A stretch of DNA of 64,000 bases from JANMES01 sp038229715. GTDB lineage: Bacteria > Planctomycetota > Phycisphaerae > Tepidisphaerales > Tepidisphaeraceae. The notes under the pieces are model-generated. The model did no database searches. It saw nothing but the letters and a program-made list of their open reading frames with translations, and was not told the origin of the DNA. Both the position numbers and the translations under genes were made by a program. How positions within the stretch are numbered: position 1 is the stretch's first letter; the number at the start of each line of letters is the position of its first letter. The stretch is from the NCBI GenBank assembly GCA_038229715.1, contig JBBROD010000017.1:1-64000 (forward strand). The letters are read 5' to 3'. Below, piece after piece: positions 1 to 7,982 of this stretch.

Positions 1-59
1 CTATATCAATCTTCGCGATGGCTGGGATTAGCCAATGAACCGCCAACGCAGAATCAACC

Positions 60-177
60 CTGACCACCCCTGACCCGGTCAGTTATTCGTAACGCAATTC
101 GGCACATACACTTAGCAAGTGGTCAGTGACCACCTGTCCTACTTCCAGATACGCGAGTTAGTGCGATGGTCGCACTA
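60..177 (+). promoter_or_regulatory. Operator-like cluster of inverted repeats upstream of the first operon
   Basis: About 120 bases before the first gene hold several dyads. CTGACC...GGTCAG spans 60-82. GTGGTCAGTGACCAC lies at 119-133. TAGTGCGA-TGG-TCGCACTA, with perfect 8-base arms, lies at 159-177. TGACC or its complement occurs five times between 61 and 131. The word GTGCGATGG of the last dyad recurs at 193-201, over the start codon of the HTH gene. Such a layout fits binding sites of an autoregulating phage- or element-type repressor. The regulator is inferred, not seen. Confidence 0.4.
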
Positions 178-197
178 CTCCCGAAAGGAAGTGTGCG

Positions 198-410
198 ATG
201 GGATACGTCACTGTGGGCGAGATTGGCCGGGCGCATGGCGTTCGCCCCGCCGACATCACCCGGCTCTTTTACGAGCGCCGGCTCCGCGACGACCTTTGCC
301 CGATCGCGTCGGGCCGTCGCCTCATTCCTGATTCCTACGTTGAAATCGTCCTGATGGAACTGCGCCGGGCGGGCAAATTGCCGCCATTGAAGGCGGTGCA
401 GCATGCCTGA
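198..410 (+). CDS. Small HTH/excisionase-like DNA-binding protein
   Basis: This encodes 70 aa. The N-terminus (VGEIGRAHGVRPADITRLFY, about residues 6-25) reads as a MerR/excisionase-type helix-turn-helix followed by a short basic segment. The likely role is control of the element (excision or operon repression). The start is supported by GGAAG at 187-191, six bases ahead of the ATG. The end overlaps the next gene by 8 bases, so the two are translationally coupled. Dyads lie directly upstream, and one half-site covers the start codon, which suggests autoregulation. Recognition is from the helix pattern only. Confidence 0.6.
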   Translation: MGYVTVGEIGRAHGVRPADITRLFYERRLRDDLCPIASGRRLIPDSYVEIVLMELRRAGKLPPLKAVQHA

Positions 411-744
411 TCCCGCGATCGATATCTACCGCGAAGACCTGATCGACCTGCGCGAAGCCGCCAAGCTGCCGCCGTTCAAACGCGCCGGCCGAGCGGCGCA
501 CGTTGCCACGCTCTACAGGCACGCCCAGCACGGCGCCAAAGCCGCGAACGGGGCACGTGTGCGGCTGGAAGTCGTACGCGTTCCCAGCGGCCTGCGCACG
601 AGCCGCGAAGCCGTCGTCCGATTCATTTCGGCGCTATCAGGTACGGGCCGTCCGTTGCCGCGCCCCGCTACAGAGCAACGCCAGAAACAAATCGCCCAGG
701 CTGAGGCCGAGTTGGCCGCAGATGGTTTCAGGTTAGCGAATTAA
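403..744 (+). CDS. DUF1580-like protein
   Basis: This encodes 113 aa. The central part (TLYRHAQHGAKAANGARVRL, then VPSGLRTSREAVVRFISAL) matches my recollection of DUF1580, a planctomycete family that looks like a divergent helix-turn-helix with a basic wing. Function is unknown; it is usually found in integrated elements. It overlaps the upstream HTH gene (ATG at 403-405, upstream stop at 408-410), so the two are made from one message. The C-terminus (about 85-113) is charged and probably helical. An accessory DNA-binding or recombination directionality role is possible but not shown. Confidence 0.6.
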   Translation: MPDPAIDIYREDLIDLREAAKLPPFKRAGRAAHVATLYRHAQHGAKAANGARVRLEVVRVPSGLRTSREAVVRFISALSGTGRPLPRPATEQRQKQIAQAEAELAADGFRLAN

Positions 745-750
745 AAGGAA

Positions 751-793
751 AAAGCCGTTCGGCCATTTCTTGGCGGGATAGGTCGACGGCTTT
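751..793 (+). repeat. Inverted repeat in the operon leader before the 27-aa ORF
   Basis: AAAGCCGT at 751-758 pairs perfectly with ACGGCTTT at 786-793, across a 27-base loop that holds a smaller GGCC core. The hairpin ends one base before the GAGG ribosome-binding site (794-797) of the 27-aa ORF. It could gate translation or act as a weak attenuator. Confidence 0.35.
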
Positions 794-804
794 GAGGTTA
801 ACGG

Positions 805-888
805 ATGAGCAACATATCGAACGCCAACAGTACAGCAAGCCAAATCCCGGCGGATATCCTCGCCAACGGCGCGGAGAAATCCAAATGA
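805..888 (+). CDS. 27-aa ORF coupled to the TOPRIM gene
   Basis: This is a short open frame, MSNISNANSTASQIPADILA followed by seven more residues. It has a good ribosome-binding site (GAGG at 794-797, seven bases before the ATG). Its stop overlaps the next start as ATGA at 885-888, the same coupling used elsewhere in this operon. It may be a real microprotein or a leader peptide that feeds ribosomes to the TOPRIM gene. No similarity is recognised. Confidence 0.4.
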   Translation: MSNISNANSTASQIPADILANGAEKSK

Positions 889-1868
889 ATCGTAAAGCGA
901 GACTCGTCTCGATCTTTGAGCGTTTGCTCGTTCAGCTCGAAGCCGGCCCATATCAACCACCCGGCGACGGCTGGCGCGATCCGCGTATCGTCCGCAACTG
1001 CGAACTGATAATTGCCGCCGGATTTGCGATGAAAAATCTGCCGCTGGCGGCGGTGGCGGTCGAGTTACTCGCCCAGCGCCAGCCCGACACGGTTCGTGGC
1101 ATCATGTACGCCGCTGTGAGCGTCGGATGGCTGCCAGACACGTCGGACAAGAGCTACGGGAGGATCCAACGGATTTTGAACGAGGTCCGCAAACGTCGCG
1201 TGATTCCCTTCCGGTGGATCGTCGACAACATTCGCTCGACCGAAAAACCGTCGTCATGGTCGGGCCTGGGCGACTTTGCAGACACCGTCCGCGACGCGTA
1301 CCGGCTCGATTATTGGGCGAGTCTATCCGACTACGTTTGCATTATCGTGGAGAAGGACACAGTTGCCGGGCGCGTTTCGCCCATTACCCGGCAGTACGAT
1401 GTTCCGCTCCACCCGCTACGCGGCTTCAGCAGCACGTCATTCACGTACGCGATCGCCGATGAGTGGGAACAAATTGAGAAGCCGATCACCGCGTACTACA
1501 TCGGCGATCACGACCCCAGCGGGCGCGAGATTGAACGATCGATGCGCGAAAGCCTCGCCCGCCTGACTACGCGGCCGTTCGCGTGGAAACGTCTTGCCGT
1601 CGAGCCCGAGCACTTCGAAAAGTTCAAGATCATCCCGCTTGAGGCCAAGAAGCATGACACCCGGTTCGATAAATTTGTCCGAACCTACGGGCGCCGGTGC
1701 GCCGAAGTTGAAGCCATTCCTGCAGACGTGCTCCGCGACATGGTCGAGCAGGCGATTTTGTCGCACGTGCCCACTACGCAATGGGCACGCCTACGAAAGA
1801 TTGAAGCGCAGGAAAAAGCGTCGTGGAAGGCCTCTATGGGCCGGTTCGAAAGCGGAGGTGTGGCATGA
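885..1868 (+). CDS. TOPRIM-domain protein (Spo11/topoisomerase VI-A-like)
   Basis: This encodes 327 aa from the ATG at 885 (GGAG at 873-876). The C-terminal half has a TOPRIM fold signature: the acidic strand CIIVEKDT with Glu156, and YYIGDHDPSGREIE with Asp208 and Asp210, the metal-binding residues of Spo11 and topoisomerase VI subunit A. The segment at about 70-110 (SYGRIQRILNEVRKRRVIPF) looks like the winged-helix part that carries the nicking tyrosine in that family. No ATPase B subunit is nearby, so it is not a full topoisomerase VI. It stands in one operon with a primase-polymerase, to which it is coupled by ATGA. A role in element replication or DNA end processing is inferred. An upstream in-frame start at 792 is possible but lacks a ribosome-binding site. 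Confidence 0.65.
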   Translation: MNRKARLVSIFERLLVQLEAGPYQPPGDGWRDPRIVRNCELIIAAGFAMKNLPLAAVAVELLAQRQPDTVRGIMYAAVSVGWLPDTSDKSYGRIQRILNEVRKRRVIPFRWIVDNIRSTEKPSSWSGLGDFADTVRDAYRLDYWASLSDYVCIIVEKDTVAGRVSPITRQYDVPLHPLRGFSSTSFTYAIADEWEQIEKPITAYYIGDHDPSGREIERSMRESLARLTTRPFAWKRLAVEPEHFEKFKIIPLEAKKHDTRFDKFVRTYGRRCAEVEAIPADVLRDMVEQAILSHVPTTQWARLRKIEAQEKASWKASMGRFESGGVA

Positions 1869-2962
1869 GCGCCGCGCACTGCAACATTTTGAGCGACGCG
1901 CTCGGATACCTCGATCGCGGTACGTCCTGCATTGCTGTCGCTGGCAAACACCCGCTCATTTCGTGGAAACGATACGCCGACTCGTTACCCGCACGTTCTG
2001 ACCTGCGGGAATGGTTCGCCAACCCCAGCGCGACGGGCGTCGCCATCATCGCCGGGAAGGCGTCGGGCGCGTTGGCCGTGCGCGACTTCGATCAAATGGC
2101 GGGATACCACTCTTGGGCGAAGAAATATCCAACCCTCGCCGGCACACTGCCGACTGCGAAGACGTCGCGCGGCATGCACGTCTACTGCGAAAGCAATCTT
2201 GCCAGAACGATCAAGCTGGGCGATGGCGAATACCGTGGGCGCGGCCTGATCATTGCGCCCCATTCGGTTCACCCGTCTAAAGCGCGATACGAGTGGATAA
2301 AAGCCTTGCCGGCGGGTCGACTGCCATTTGTCGAGCATTCGGTGTTCACGCAGGGTGTTACAGAGACAGCAGAATGCCATTCTGTAGTCTCTGCAATCTC
2401 CGCACTCTCTGTAACATCTTTATCCGTCGATCAGGTTCTCGCTTCAACCCAACCGGGCGCGACGGGCGAACGCAATTCAATGCTGATGAACCTCGCCCGC
2501 GGCCTGAAATTCAATGCCGGCCTGGTCGACACGTCGCCACCGGTCCTGCGCGAGATCGTTCGGCGCTGGTATCAGCAGGCTTTGCAGACCATCGCAACGA
2601 AAGATTTTGACACCACCTGGGCCGATTTCATCCACGCATACGAACGCGCCCGCTATCCGCTGGGTGAAAACCCGGTCGACGCTGCCGCACTCACGGTGGA
2701 TCCGCACGACCTTCCCGACGTCGCCGCCGACTATAGCAGCGAAAACACGCGCCAAGTGATCGGCTTGTGTTGGGCGATGGCAAAGAAGAACGACGGTAAG
2801 TTCTTTCTCTCGACTCACGACCTCGCCGCCCGTCTCAAAAGCGACGCAATGACCGTCTGGCGGCTGATGATGATGCTCGACCATGACGGCGTGATTAAGT
2901 GTGTCGAGCGCGGGAACAAGCGCAAGGCGAACCGCTACCGGTGGATCGGGGGCCGACAATGA
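1865..2962 (+). CDS. Bifunctional DNA primase/polymerase (Prim-Pol) protein
   Basis: This encodes 365 aa from the ATG at 1865, which overlaps the previous stop (ATGA) and follows GGAGG at 1854-1858. The N-terminal domain has the archaeo-eukaryotic primase features of replication proteins of plasmids and integrated elements. These are a catalytic DxD (AVRDFDQ), the motif TAKTSRGMHVYCE with its histidine, and IIAPHSVHPSKARYEW. The C-terminal 60 residues (THDLAARLKSDAMTVWRLMM) look like a winged helix-turn-helix that would bind an origin. No helicase domain is fused or adjacent. It probably primes replication of the element in the excised state. The spacing and frame make it the main product of this operon. 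Confidence 0.75.
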   Translation: MSAAHCNILSDALGYLDRGTSCIAVAGKHPLISWKRYADSLPARSDLREWFANPSATGVAIIAGKASGALAVRDFDQMAGYHSWAKKYPTLAGTLPTAKTSRGMHVYCESNLARTIKLGDGEYRGRGLIIAPHSVHPSKARYEWIKALPAGRLPFVEHSVFTQGVTETAECHSVVSAISALSVTSLSVDQVLASTQPGATGERNSMLMNLARGLKFNAGLVDTSPPVLREIVRRWYQQALQTIATKDFDTTWADFIHAYERARYPLGENPVDAAALTVDPHDLPDVAADYSSENTRQVIGLCWAMAKKNDGKFFLSTHDLAARLKSDAMTVWRLMMMLDHDGVIKCVERGNKRKANRYRWIGGRQ

Positions 2963-3078
2963 CTCAAGCTCTTTCTCTGATCTCCACCGTTACCGATCCA
3001 GAAGCGTGCGCGAGCTTGAACGCGCCGGTTGACGCTTTCGCGAAGCTCGTCAGCTTTGCCGGCGCGCCCCACCGCTGA
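2959..3078 (+). CDS. 39-aa ORF at the end of the Prim-Pol operon
   Basis: A 39-residue frame starts with ATGA over the Prim-Pol stop, preceded by a run of G (2948-2952). It has no cysteine pair, membrane segment or recognised motif. Its reality rests only on the coupled start, which repeats the pattern of the rest of the operon. It may be a remnant of a longer gene. Confidence 0.3.
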   Translation: MTQALSLISTVTDPEACASLNAPVDAFAKLVSFAGAPHR

Positions 3079-3387
3079 GCGCCGGGCGCACCACGCCCGC
3101 GGCGAGGCCACTCACTGCACCCTGAGCATTCCCTACTTTCCGGGCGTGGACGCTAGCGTTTGATTTTGCACACACGTTGAACCGAAACGTTAGCAAAAGT
3201 TAGATGCGTATAGAAAAGTCAAGACAAGCCGTCATGAATTGGGGCTGCCGAAATTATTTTCCACGATTGAATAGCCCTAGTGATGCAAGTCCGCCGAAGC
3301 TTTTTATTAAGCAAATTCGCTGCTATGAAAACTCGGCATGAAGTTCGCGATTCGCTGCATGAGCTTCGTCTCCGCCTTACAATCGGG
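3079..3387. other. Non-coding, AT-richer gap between the two operons
   Basis: This gap of about 310 bases lies where the plus-strand operon and the minus-strand R-M operon converge. It is visibly AT-richer than its flanks from about 3160 on. No convincing ORF, strong terminator hairpin or repeat was found. It could be a module boundary of the element. Confidence 0.4.
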
Positions 3388-5007
3388 CTACGGCAACGGG
3401 GGTAAGCCAAGTTCTTTCAGAAATTCATTATGCTTGGTGGTGGCCTTGCGGATAGCGTCATCGATTTGAACCAGTTTGCGGTTCGTATCTTCCAAGTCGA
3501 TCTCTGCTTCGTCTTCCGCCGTGCTGACGTACCGCGAGATGTTCAGGTTGAAGTCGTTGGCCTCGATCTCCTTCATCCCTACGCGGCGGGCATACCGCTC
3601 GATCAGCTTCTTTGGCCGTTTCTGGTACGTCTCGATGATCTTGGCGATGTGCGCATCGCTCAGTTGGTTCTGTCGCTTGCCTTTGTCGAAACCCTCGGAA
3701 GCGTTGATGAAAAGTACGTCATCCGGCTTTTTGCACTTCTTCAGCACGAGGATGCAGACCGGAATGCCGGTCGAGTAGAACAGGTTCGCCGGCAGGCCGA
3801 TCACCGTGTCGATGTGCCCATCCTTTAAGAGCTTGGTTCGGATGCGTTCCTCGGCACCGCCCCGGAACAGCACGCCGTGGGGCAGGATGATCGCCATCAC
3901 CCCTTCATCCTTCAGGTAATAAAACCCGTGCAGCAGAAACGCGAAGTCGGCTGCGCTCTTGGGCGCGAGCCCGTGGCTCTTGAACCGCACGTCCTCGCCC
4001 ATCGCCTCGCTGGAATCCCAGCGATAGCTGAACGGCGGATTCGCCACGATCGCGTCGAACTTCGGCATTTTCGCGGGGTTAGTCTCCTTCAGCATGTCCC
4101 AGTCGTTGGTCAGCGTGTCGCCGTGAAATATCTCGAATTCCGTGTCCTTCACCCCGTGCAGCAGCATGTTCATGCGCGCCAGGTTGTAGGTGGTGATGTT
4201 CTTCTCCTGCCCGAAGATTTTCCCGATCCCGTGCGGCCCCATCCGCTTGCGGACGTTCAATAGCAGCGATCCCGAGCCGCAGGCGAAATCCATCACGTTG
4301 TCGAGCCGTTTCCGCGGGCCCGTCGCCGGTTCCTGGCTGTCGAGCGTGACGATGGTCGAGAGGATGTCGGAAATCCGCTGCGGGGTATAAAACTCGCCCG
4401 CCTTCTTCCCGCTGCCGGCCGCGAACTGCCCGATCAGGTATTCGTACGCGTCGCCGAGCGTGTCCGAGTCGGTGGAGAACGTTGCCAGTCCCTTGGCAAT
4501 TTCAGTGATGATCGTGCACAGCTTGGCGTTGCGATCGGCGTAGCTGCGCCCCAGCTTTTCCGATCCCAGATTGATCTCCGAGAACAGCCCGCCGAACGTG
4601 CTCTCGAACGATTCGTTCTCGATGTACTTGAACCCCGCCTGCAGCGTGTTGAGCAGTTCCGGGTGCTGCGTGCGGGCCATGTTGCTGATGGCGGCCCAAA
4701 GGTGCTCTGGCTTGATGACGTAATGCGTCTTGCGGCGCATCTGCTTTTCAAAGTCGGCGGTGTCCTTGGGGTTGTTCGCGTACCACACCGCAAGCGGCAC
4801 TTGCCGAATATCGTCGGTGGTGCTCACCTTCGGATAATCCTTGCCCAGTTCCTTCTCAGCAGCCGTCTCGTAGTTGTCCGAGAGGTAGCGCAGGAACAGG
4901 AACGCCAGCATGTAATCGCGGAAGTCGTCCGCGTTCATCGCGCCGCGCAGCTGGTCTGCGATATTCCAGAGGGTTTTGCCGAGTTGCTTTTGGTCGATGG
5001 CGGTCAT
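3388..5007 (-). CDS. hsdM: Type I restriction-modification system, methyltransferase subunit HsdM
   Basis: This 539-aa N6-adenine DNA methyltransferase is the M subunit of a type I R-M complex. It begins with the HsdM helical domain (KTLWNIADQLRGAMNADDFR). It then has the AdoMet motif DFACGSGSLL at about 240-250 and the catalytic NPPF motif (IVANPPFSYRWD) at about 320. Length is typical. It is the last gene of the minus-strand operon, 87 bases after Y, and the usual hsdM-hsdS pairing is broken. No clear ribosome-binding site precedes the ATG. It methylates the target chosen by HsdS so that host DNA is spared. Confidence 0.95.
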   Translation of the reverse strand: MTAIDQKQLGKTLWNIADQLRGAMNADDFRDYMLAFLFLRYLSDNYETAAEKELGKDYPKVSTTDDIRQVPLAVWYANNPKDTADFEKQMRRKTHYVIKPEHLWAAISNMARTQHPELLNTLQAGFKYIENESFESTFGGLFSEINLGSEKLGRSYADRNAKLCTIITEIAKGLATFSTDSDTLGDAYEYLIGQFAAGSGKKAGEFYTPQRISDILSTIVTLDSQEPATGPRKRLDNVMDFACGSGSLLLNVRKRMGPHGIGKIFGQEKNITTYNLARMNMLLHGVKDTEFEIFHGDTLTNDWDMLKETNPAKMPKFDAIVANPPFSYRWDSSEAMGEDVRFKSHGLAPKSAADFAFLLHGFYYLKDEGVMAIILPHGVLFRGGAEERIRTKLLKDGHIDTVIGLPANLFYSTGIPVCILVLKKCKKPDDVLFINASEGFDKGKRQNQLSDAHIAKIIETYQKRPKKLIERYARRVGMKEIEANDFNLNISRYVSTAEDEAEIDLEDTNRKLVQIDDAIRKATTKHNEFLKELGLPPLP

Positions 5008-5094
5008 GTAACACTAAAATCAAAAACGGCGGCCCGTCACTAACTTCAACCTTCTGAGGTGACGCCCACTATACTCTGTCGTTGCCGAAAGCGT

Positions 5095-5466
5095 TTAGGC
5101 GGCTTCACCCGGCTGATGGAGCCACCCGCGGGCGAAGGCGAGCTTCGTCAACTCGCCGGCAAGTCTTTTGATCTCGCCGTTGGAGGCGCAACCGGTGAAA
5201 TCGATCGTCGCGTGAGCCGGAAAGTCCATGCCGTCAGTAACTGCTGGCAGGTTCTTCCCCGAACATTCCGCCTCGGTCACCGCGAGTACGCCGACACTTG
5301 TCAGCTTCAAGACCTGTGTCCAGTGAAGGTAAGAAGCCTCTGCGGAGCTAATGATGTCCCCGTCGTACACGCTCGGTTTGCCATTGTCCTTTTGCGTCGG
5401 CCTGAATGTCTGACTGCTTGGCACCCCTTGCTGCAGCCAGCTCTCATTGATTTGTCGATGAAGCAT
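5095..5466 (-). CDS. Conserved protein Y of unknown function, inside the type I R-M operon
   Basis: This encodes 123 aa from the ATG at 5466, 11 bases after the stop of X. A longer frame to 5544 would overlap X and is less likely. The pattern LHRQINESWLQQG, FRPTQKDNGKPSVYDGD, SVGVLAVTEAEC and FPAHATIDFTG is one I recall from many unnamed bacterial proteins, usually next to a homologue of X. It has no signal peptide or membrane segment and no obvious catalytic triad. Its tight spacing with X says the two act together. A role in defence, as a partner of the R-M complex or as half of a toxin-antitoxin-like pair, is only inferred from position. Confidence 0.65.
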   Translation of the reverse strand: MLHRQINESWLQQGVPSSQTFRPTQKDNGKPSVYDGDIISSAEASYLHWTQVLKLTSVGVLAVTEAECSGKNLPAVTDGMDFPAHATIDFTGCASNGEIKRLAGELTKLAFARGWLHQPGEAA

Positions 5467-5477
5467 CGTCTCGGGAC

Positions 5478-6608
5478 TCACGCGTTCCCCCGGTTCTGGT
5501 TCGCCTTCACCAACTCGGAAATCCGTTGCGCAAGATCGGTCCAACCTTCCGGTGTGCCGAGTTCGATGGTCGCTTCGTTATCCGACAACCATTCGCCTCG
5601 CAGCGTGATTAGATCGATTTCGATCTCGGGCGATGAAGTCTCTAAACGCCACTCGAACTGGATGCCGCCGCCTTCTGTAGGAAACGTGTACGGCAACGGA
5701 AGGTCGTCGGGATAATGCGTTGTAAACGCACGGGTCAGTTTGTCGAGCGCCGCGGGATCGAGTGCCTTTCCGCCGCCGTTGAGCCAGCCTGCCCGGAGCA
5801 GCCGAAGTTCATCAATGCGGGCGACAACGTCCAGCGCATCCAGAGCCGTTACGTCCTCGACCTCTTCGAATTTGACGAGCTTATTGGACCGATTGAATCG
5901 ACCGATCCCGCGCACGGCAACGCGGACGCCACCCAACGCATCTTTTTGTGCGTCGAGAATCGTGTCCCGATGTTCCGGCGAAAGCGGGCCTTGGACTTCC
6001 TGGCCACCTGGAAGCCGGATGGTGAACGTGCCCTCGGTGTCGTTAGTATCGACAACCTTTCCGCGTCGAAGCGCGTCGTCCGTAATGAATTCGACGCCCG
6101 GTGCGGTCAGTACAAGCTTTCGCCGCGTTTGCGGTGTCAGGTGAACCGCCGCGCCCCCACCGTCCCGCTGAAACCCGATCGAGTCCCCGTCTCGAAGACC
6201 GCGCCCGAATCGATCAAAATAGGCGAGCGCCTTTGCTGGAAGATGATCGGTAATGTTGCCGCCCGCTTCCGCCGCAGCGATGGCGTCGACGATTTGCGTG
6301 CGCGCCTTTTCGAGATACTCCTGCTGGGTGGAGACGGCACCCGGAAGCAGGGCTGCCCCCGCAAGGAACAGCTTCAGAACCGGAATCGCGCTTCCCTCGT
6401 CGACTTGTGAGAGTTTGACCGCAACGCCCGACATGAAGCCGGGAGGGGTCCGCTTGCGGCCGGGATTGTCCTTGATCCATTCCGCCTTCGCGACCGAGAT
6501 GATGAACTCTTCGAGAACTGCGAGATCTTTGAGAAAATCGAGCGGGATCGCGTGCTCTTCAAAGCGCGGTCCGTCGAGCTTTGGTTTCAGGAAATCGATC
6601 ACAGTCAT
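5478..6608 (-). CDS. Conserved protein X of unknown function, inside the type I R-M operon
   Basis: This encodes 376 aa, cytosolic by sequence. The N-terminus (PRFEEHAIPLDFLKDLAVLE) is distinctive and, in my recollection, belongs to an unnamed family that pairs with Y-like proteins. The middle (about 170-230) is beta-rich (GTFTIRLPGGQEVQGPLSPE). The C-terminal module has GWLNGGGKALD followed by FPTEGGGIQFEW, a GW-x-G/GG-x-x-x-EW pattern seen in many short hypothetical proteins. No nuclease, ATPase or HTH motif is visible. It lies between hsdS (100 bases upstream) and Y (11 bases downstream), on the same strand. Function is unknown. Confidence 0.65.
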   Translation of the reverse strand: MTVIDFLKPKLDGPRFEEHAIPLDFLKDLAVLEEFIISVAKAEWIKDNPGRKRTPPGFMSGVAVKLSQVDEGSAIPVLKLFLAGAALLPGAVSTQQEYLEKARTQIVDAIAAAEAGGNITDHLPAKALAYFDRFGRGLRDGDSIGFQRDGGGAAVHLTPQTRRKLVLTAPGVEFITDDALRRGKVVDTNDTEGTFTIRLPGGQEVQGPLSPEHRDTILDAQKDALGGVRVAVRGIGRFNRSNKLVKFEEVEDVTALDALDVVARIDELRLLRAGWLNGGGKALDPAALDKLTRAFTTHYPDDLPLPYTFPTEGGGIQFEWRLETSSPEIEIDLITLRGEWLSDNEATIELGTPEGWTDLAQRISELVKANQNRGNA

Positions 6609-6708
6609 CGCATCTTACCCTTGCTCGAAGCAATCTTAACATAGGACTTAACCTTCGTCACGTTGCCTCGAATGCATCCTCTGGATTACACGCCGCCGCC
6701 TGCCGTCG

Positions 6709-7971
6709 CTATGCTTCCCCCGACGGGAAAAGCTGCTGCATCAAGGCCTGCTTGTGCGTCTTGAGCGCCGCCAGCTGCTGCGACTGACCGGCCAGCACCG
6801 CGTCCAACGCGGAAAGACAGCCGGCGATTCGCTGCTGCTCGGCTCGGCCGGCAACAAGCACCTTCGTTGACCGCAAACTGTCGAGGTTGATTTTTGGCGG
6901 CACAGCGTTTTGTAACGACTTGCTTCGTATTTCAGTTTGATAGCGATCAGACTGAAAGAAGTAATGTAAGTAATACGAGTCGCAAATTGGTGATTGTTTG
7001 ATCACCGCGAGCGTAACGTAAACGCTAAACTCGTGATTCCACGTCACGACTTGCGAAAATCCAATCTTTCCTATTCGGGTCAATAGGATATCGCCCTTTT
7101 CCGGCTTGTTTTTCCGAGTTGCAAACTGATAGTCCTCTTGCGAGATGAACTTGTTGGCGCTGCCGCTGATGAGATTCTCGACGCTGTAGAACGGAATGCC
7201 TTCTGCGGTATAGGTCGGTGTTTGGTGCGTGCCGTCAAATACTGCCGACGTGACCTCGCCAAGCTCCTTCTCCTCCCACTCCCCGCTGTCGTGGAATTCG
7301 GGGAAGCGGAGGCGGGGGCGGGTTTCGCCTTCGCGGGGGAAGAGGTGCTGCATCAGCCCTTTCTTGTGGGCCCGCAACGCCTCCAGCTTCCGCCCCTCGG
7401 CGGCGATCAACTCATCCAGCGACCCCAAACACCCCGCAATCTTCCGCTGCTCTGCGGAACTCGGAACGTAAACGGGAAGGAGTTTAACGATGTCGACCGT
7501 GAGGTTTCGCACACCGCCGCCTGCAGCTTGATTATCGAAATATCTCTGGCTCGCGTCTGACATCATCGAGTAATAGAGGAAGTCGCGATTCAAGGAATCC
7601 GGAAGAGAAGTTACCGCTATCCACCCGTCGTGAATGCACGTTCGAATCTTAGTGAGGTACGGCCGTCCGAAACTCATCGAGTTTGAGAGGATGAAATCTC
7701 CCGGCAATATCTCTCTGGTCTTAGACAAAGCAGTCTTCAAGACTTTTTGCTCCGTCTTCGTGATGTACTTAGAGTCCTTGGGAACATCACCGATCTTCAG
7801 CCAGTTCAAGCCGTCAGGCTCCACAGTAATGTAATCGTCGATCGGACGTGGGGAACCTCCGCGAACCACGTCGGTCAGATCGCAAAGCTCCCCGCAATTC
7901 CATCCCGGCGCATCCCGGAACTCCGGAAACCGCAGCTTCGGCGTGAGCGTTTGTTTGTCGTCGTCTTTCAT
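6709..7971 (-). CDS. hsdS: Type I restriction-modification system, specificity subunit HsdS
   Basis: This encodes 420 aa from the ATG at 7971, which has AGAGG seven bases upstream. An ATG at 7986 overlaps the hsdR stop but has no site of its own. HsdS recognises the DNA target for methylation and cleavage. Two target-recognition domains (about residues 15-160 and 225-370) alternate with two helical conserved regions with near-repeat text (EQRKIAGCLGSLDELIAAEG and EQQRIAGCLSALDAVLAGQS, each ending in KxLMQxLFP). Each half binds one part of a bipartite site. The recognition domains are visibly AT-richer than the conserved regions, as expected if they are exchanged between systems. Confidence 0.95.
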   Translation of the reverse strand: MKDDDKQTLTPKLRFPEFRDAPGWNCGELCDLTDVVRGGSPRPIDDYITVEPDGLNWLKIGDVPKDSKYITKTEQKVLKTALSKTREILPGDFILSNSMSFGRPYLTKIRTCIHDGWIAVTSLPDSLNRDFLYYSMMSDASQRYFDNQAAGGGVRNLTVDIVKLLPVYVPSSAEQRKIAGCLGSLDELIAAEGRKLEALRAHKKGLMQHLFPREGETRPRLRFPEFHDSGEWEEKELGEVTSAVFDGTHQTPTYTAEGIPFYSVENLISGSANKFISQEDYQFATRKNKPEKGDILLTRIGKIGFSQVVTWNHEFSVYVTLAVIKQSPICDSYYLHYFFQSDRYQTEIRSKSLQNAVPPKINLDSLRSTKVLVAGRAEQQRIAGCLSALDAVLAGQSQQLAALKTHKQALMQQLFPSGEA

Positions 7972-7982
7972 CGCCACGCCTC

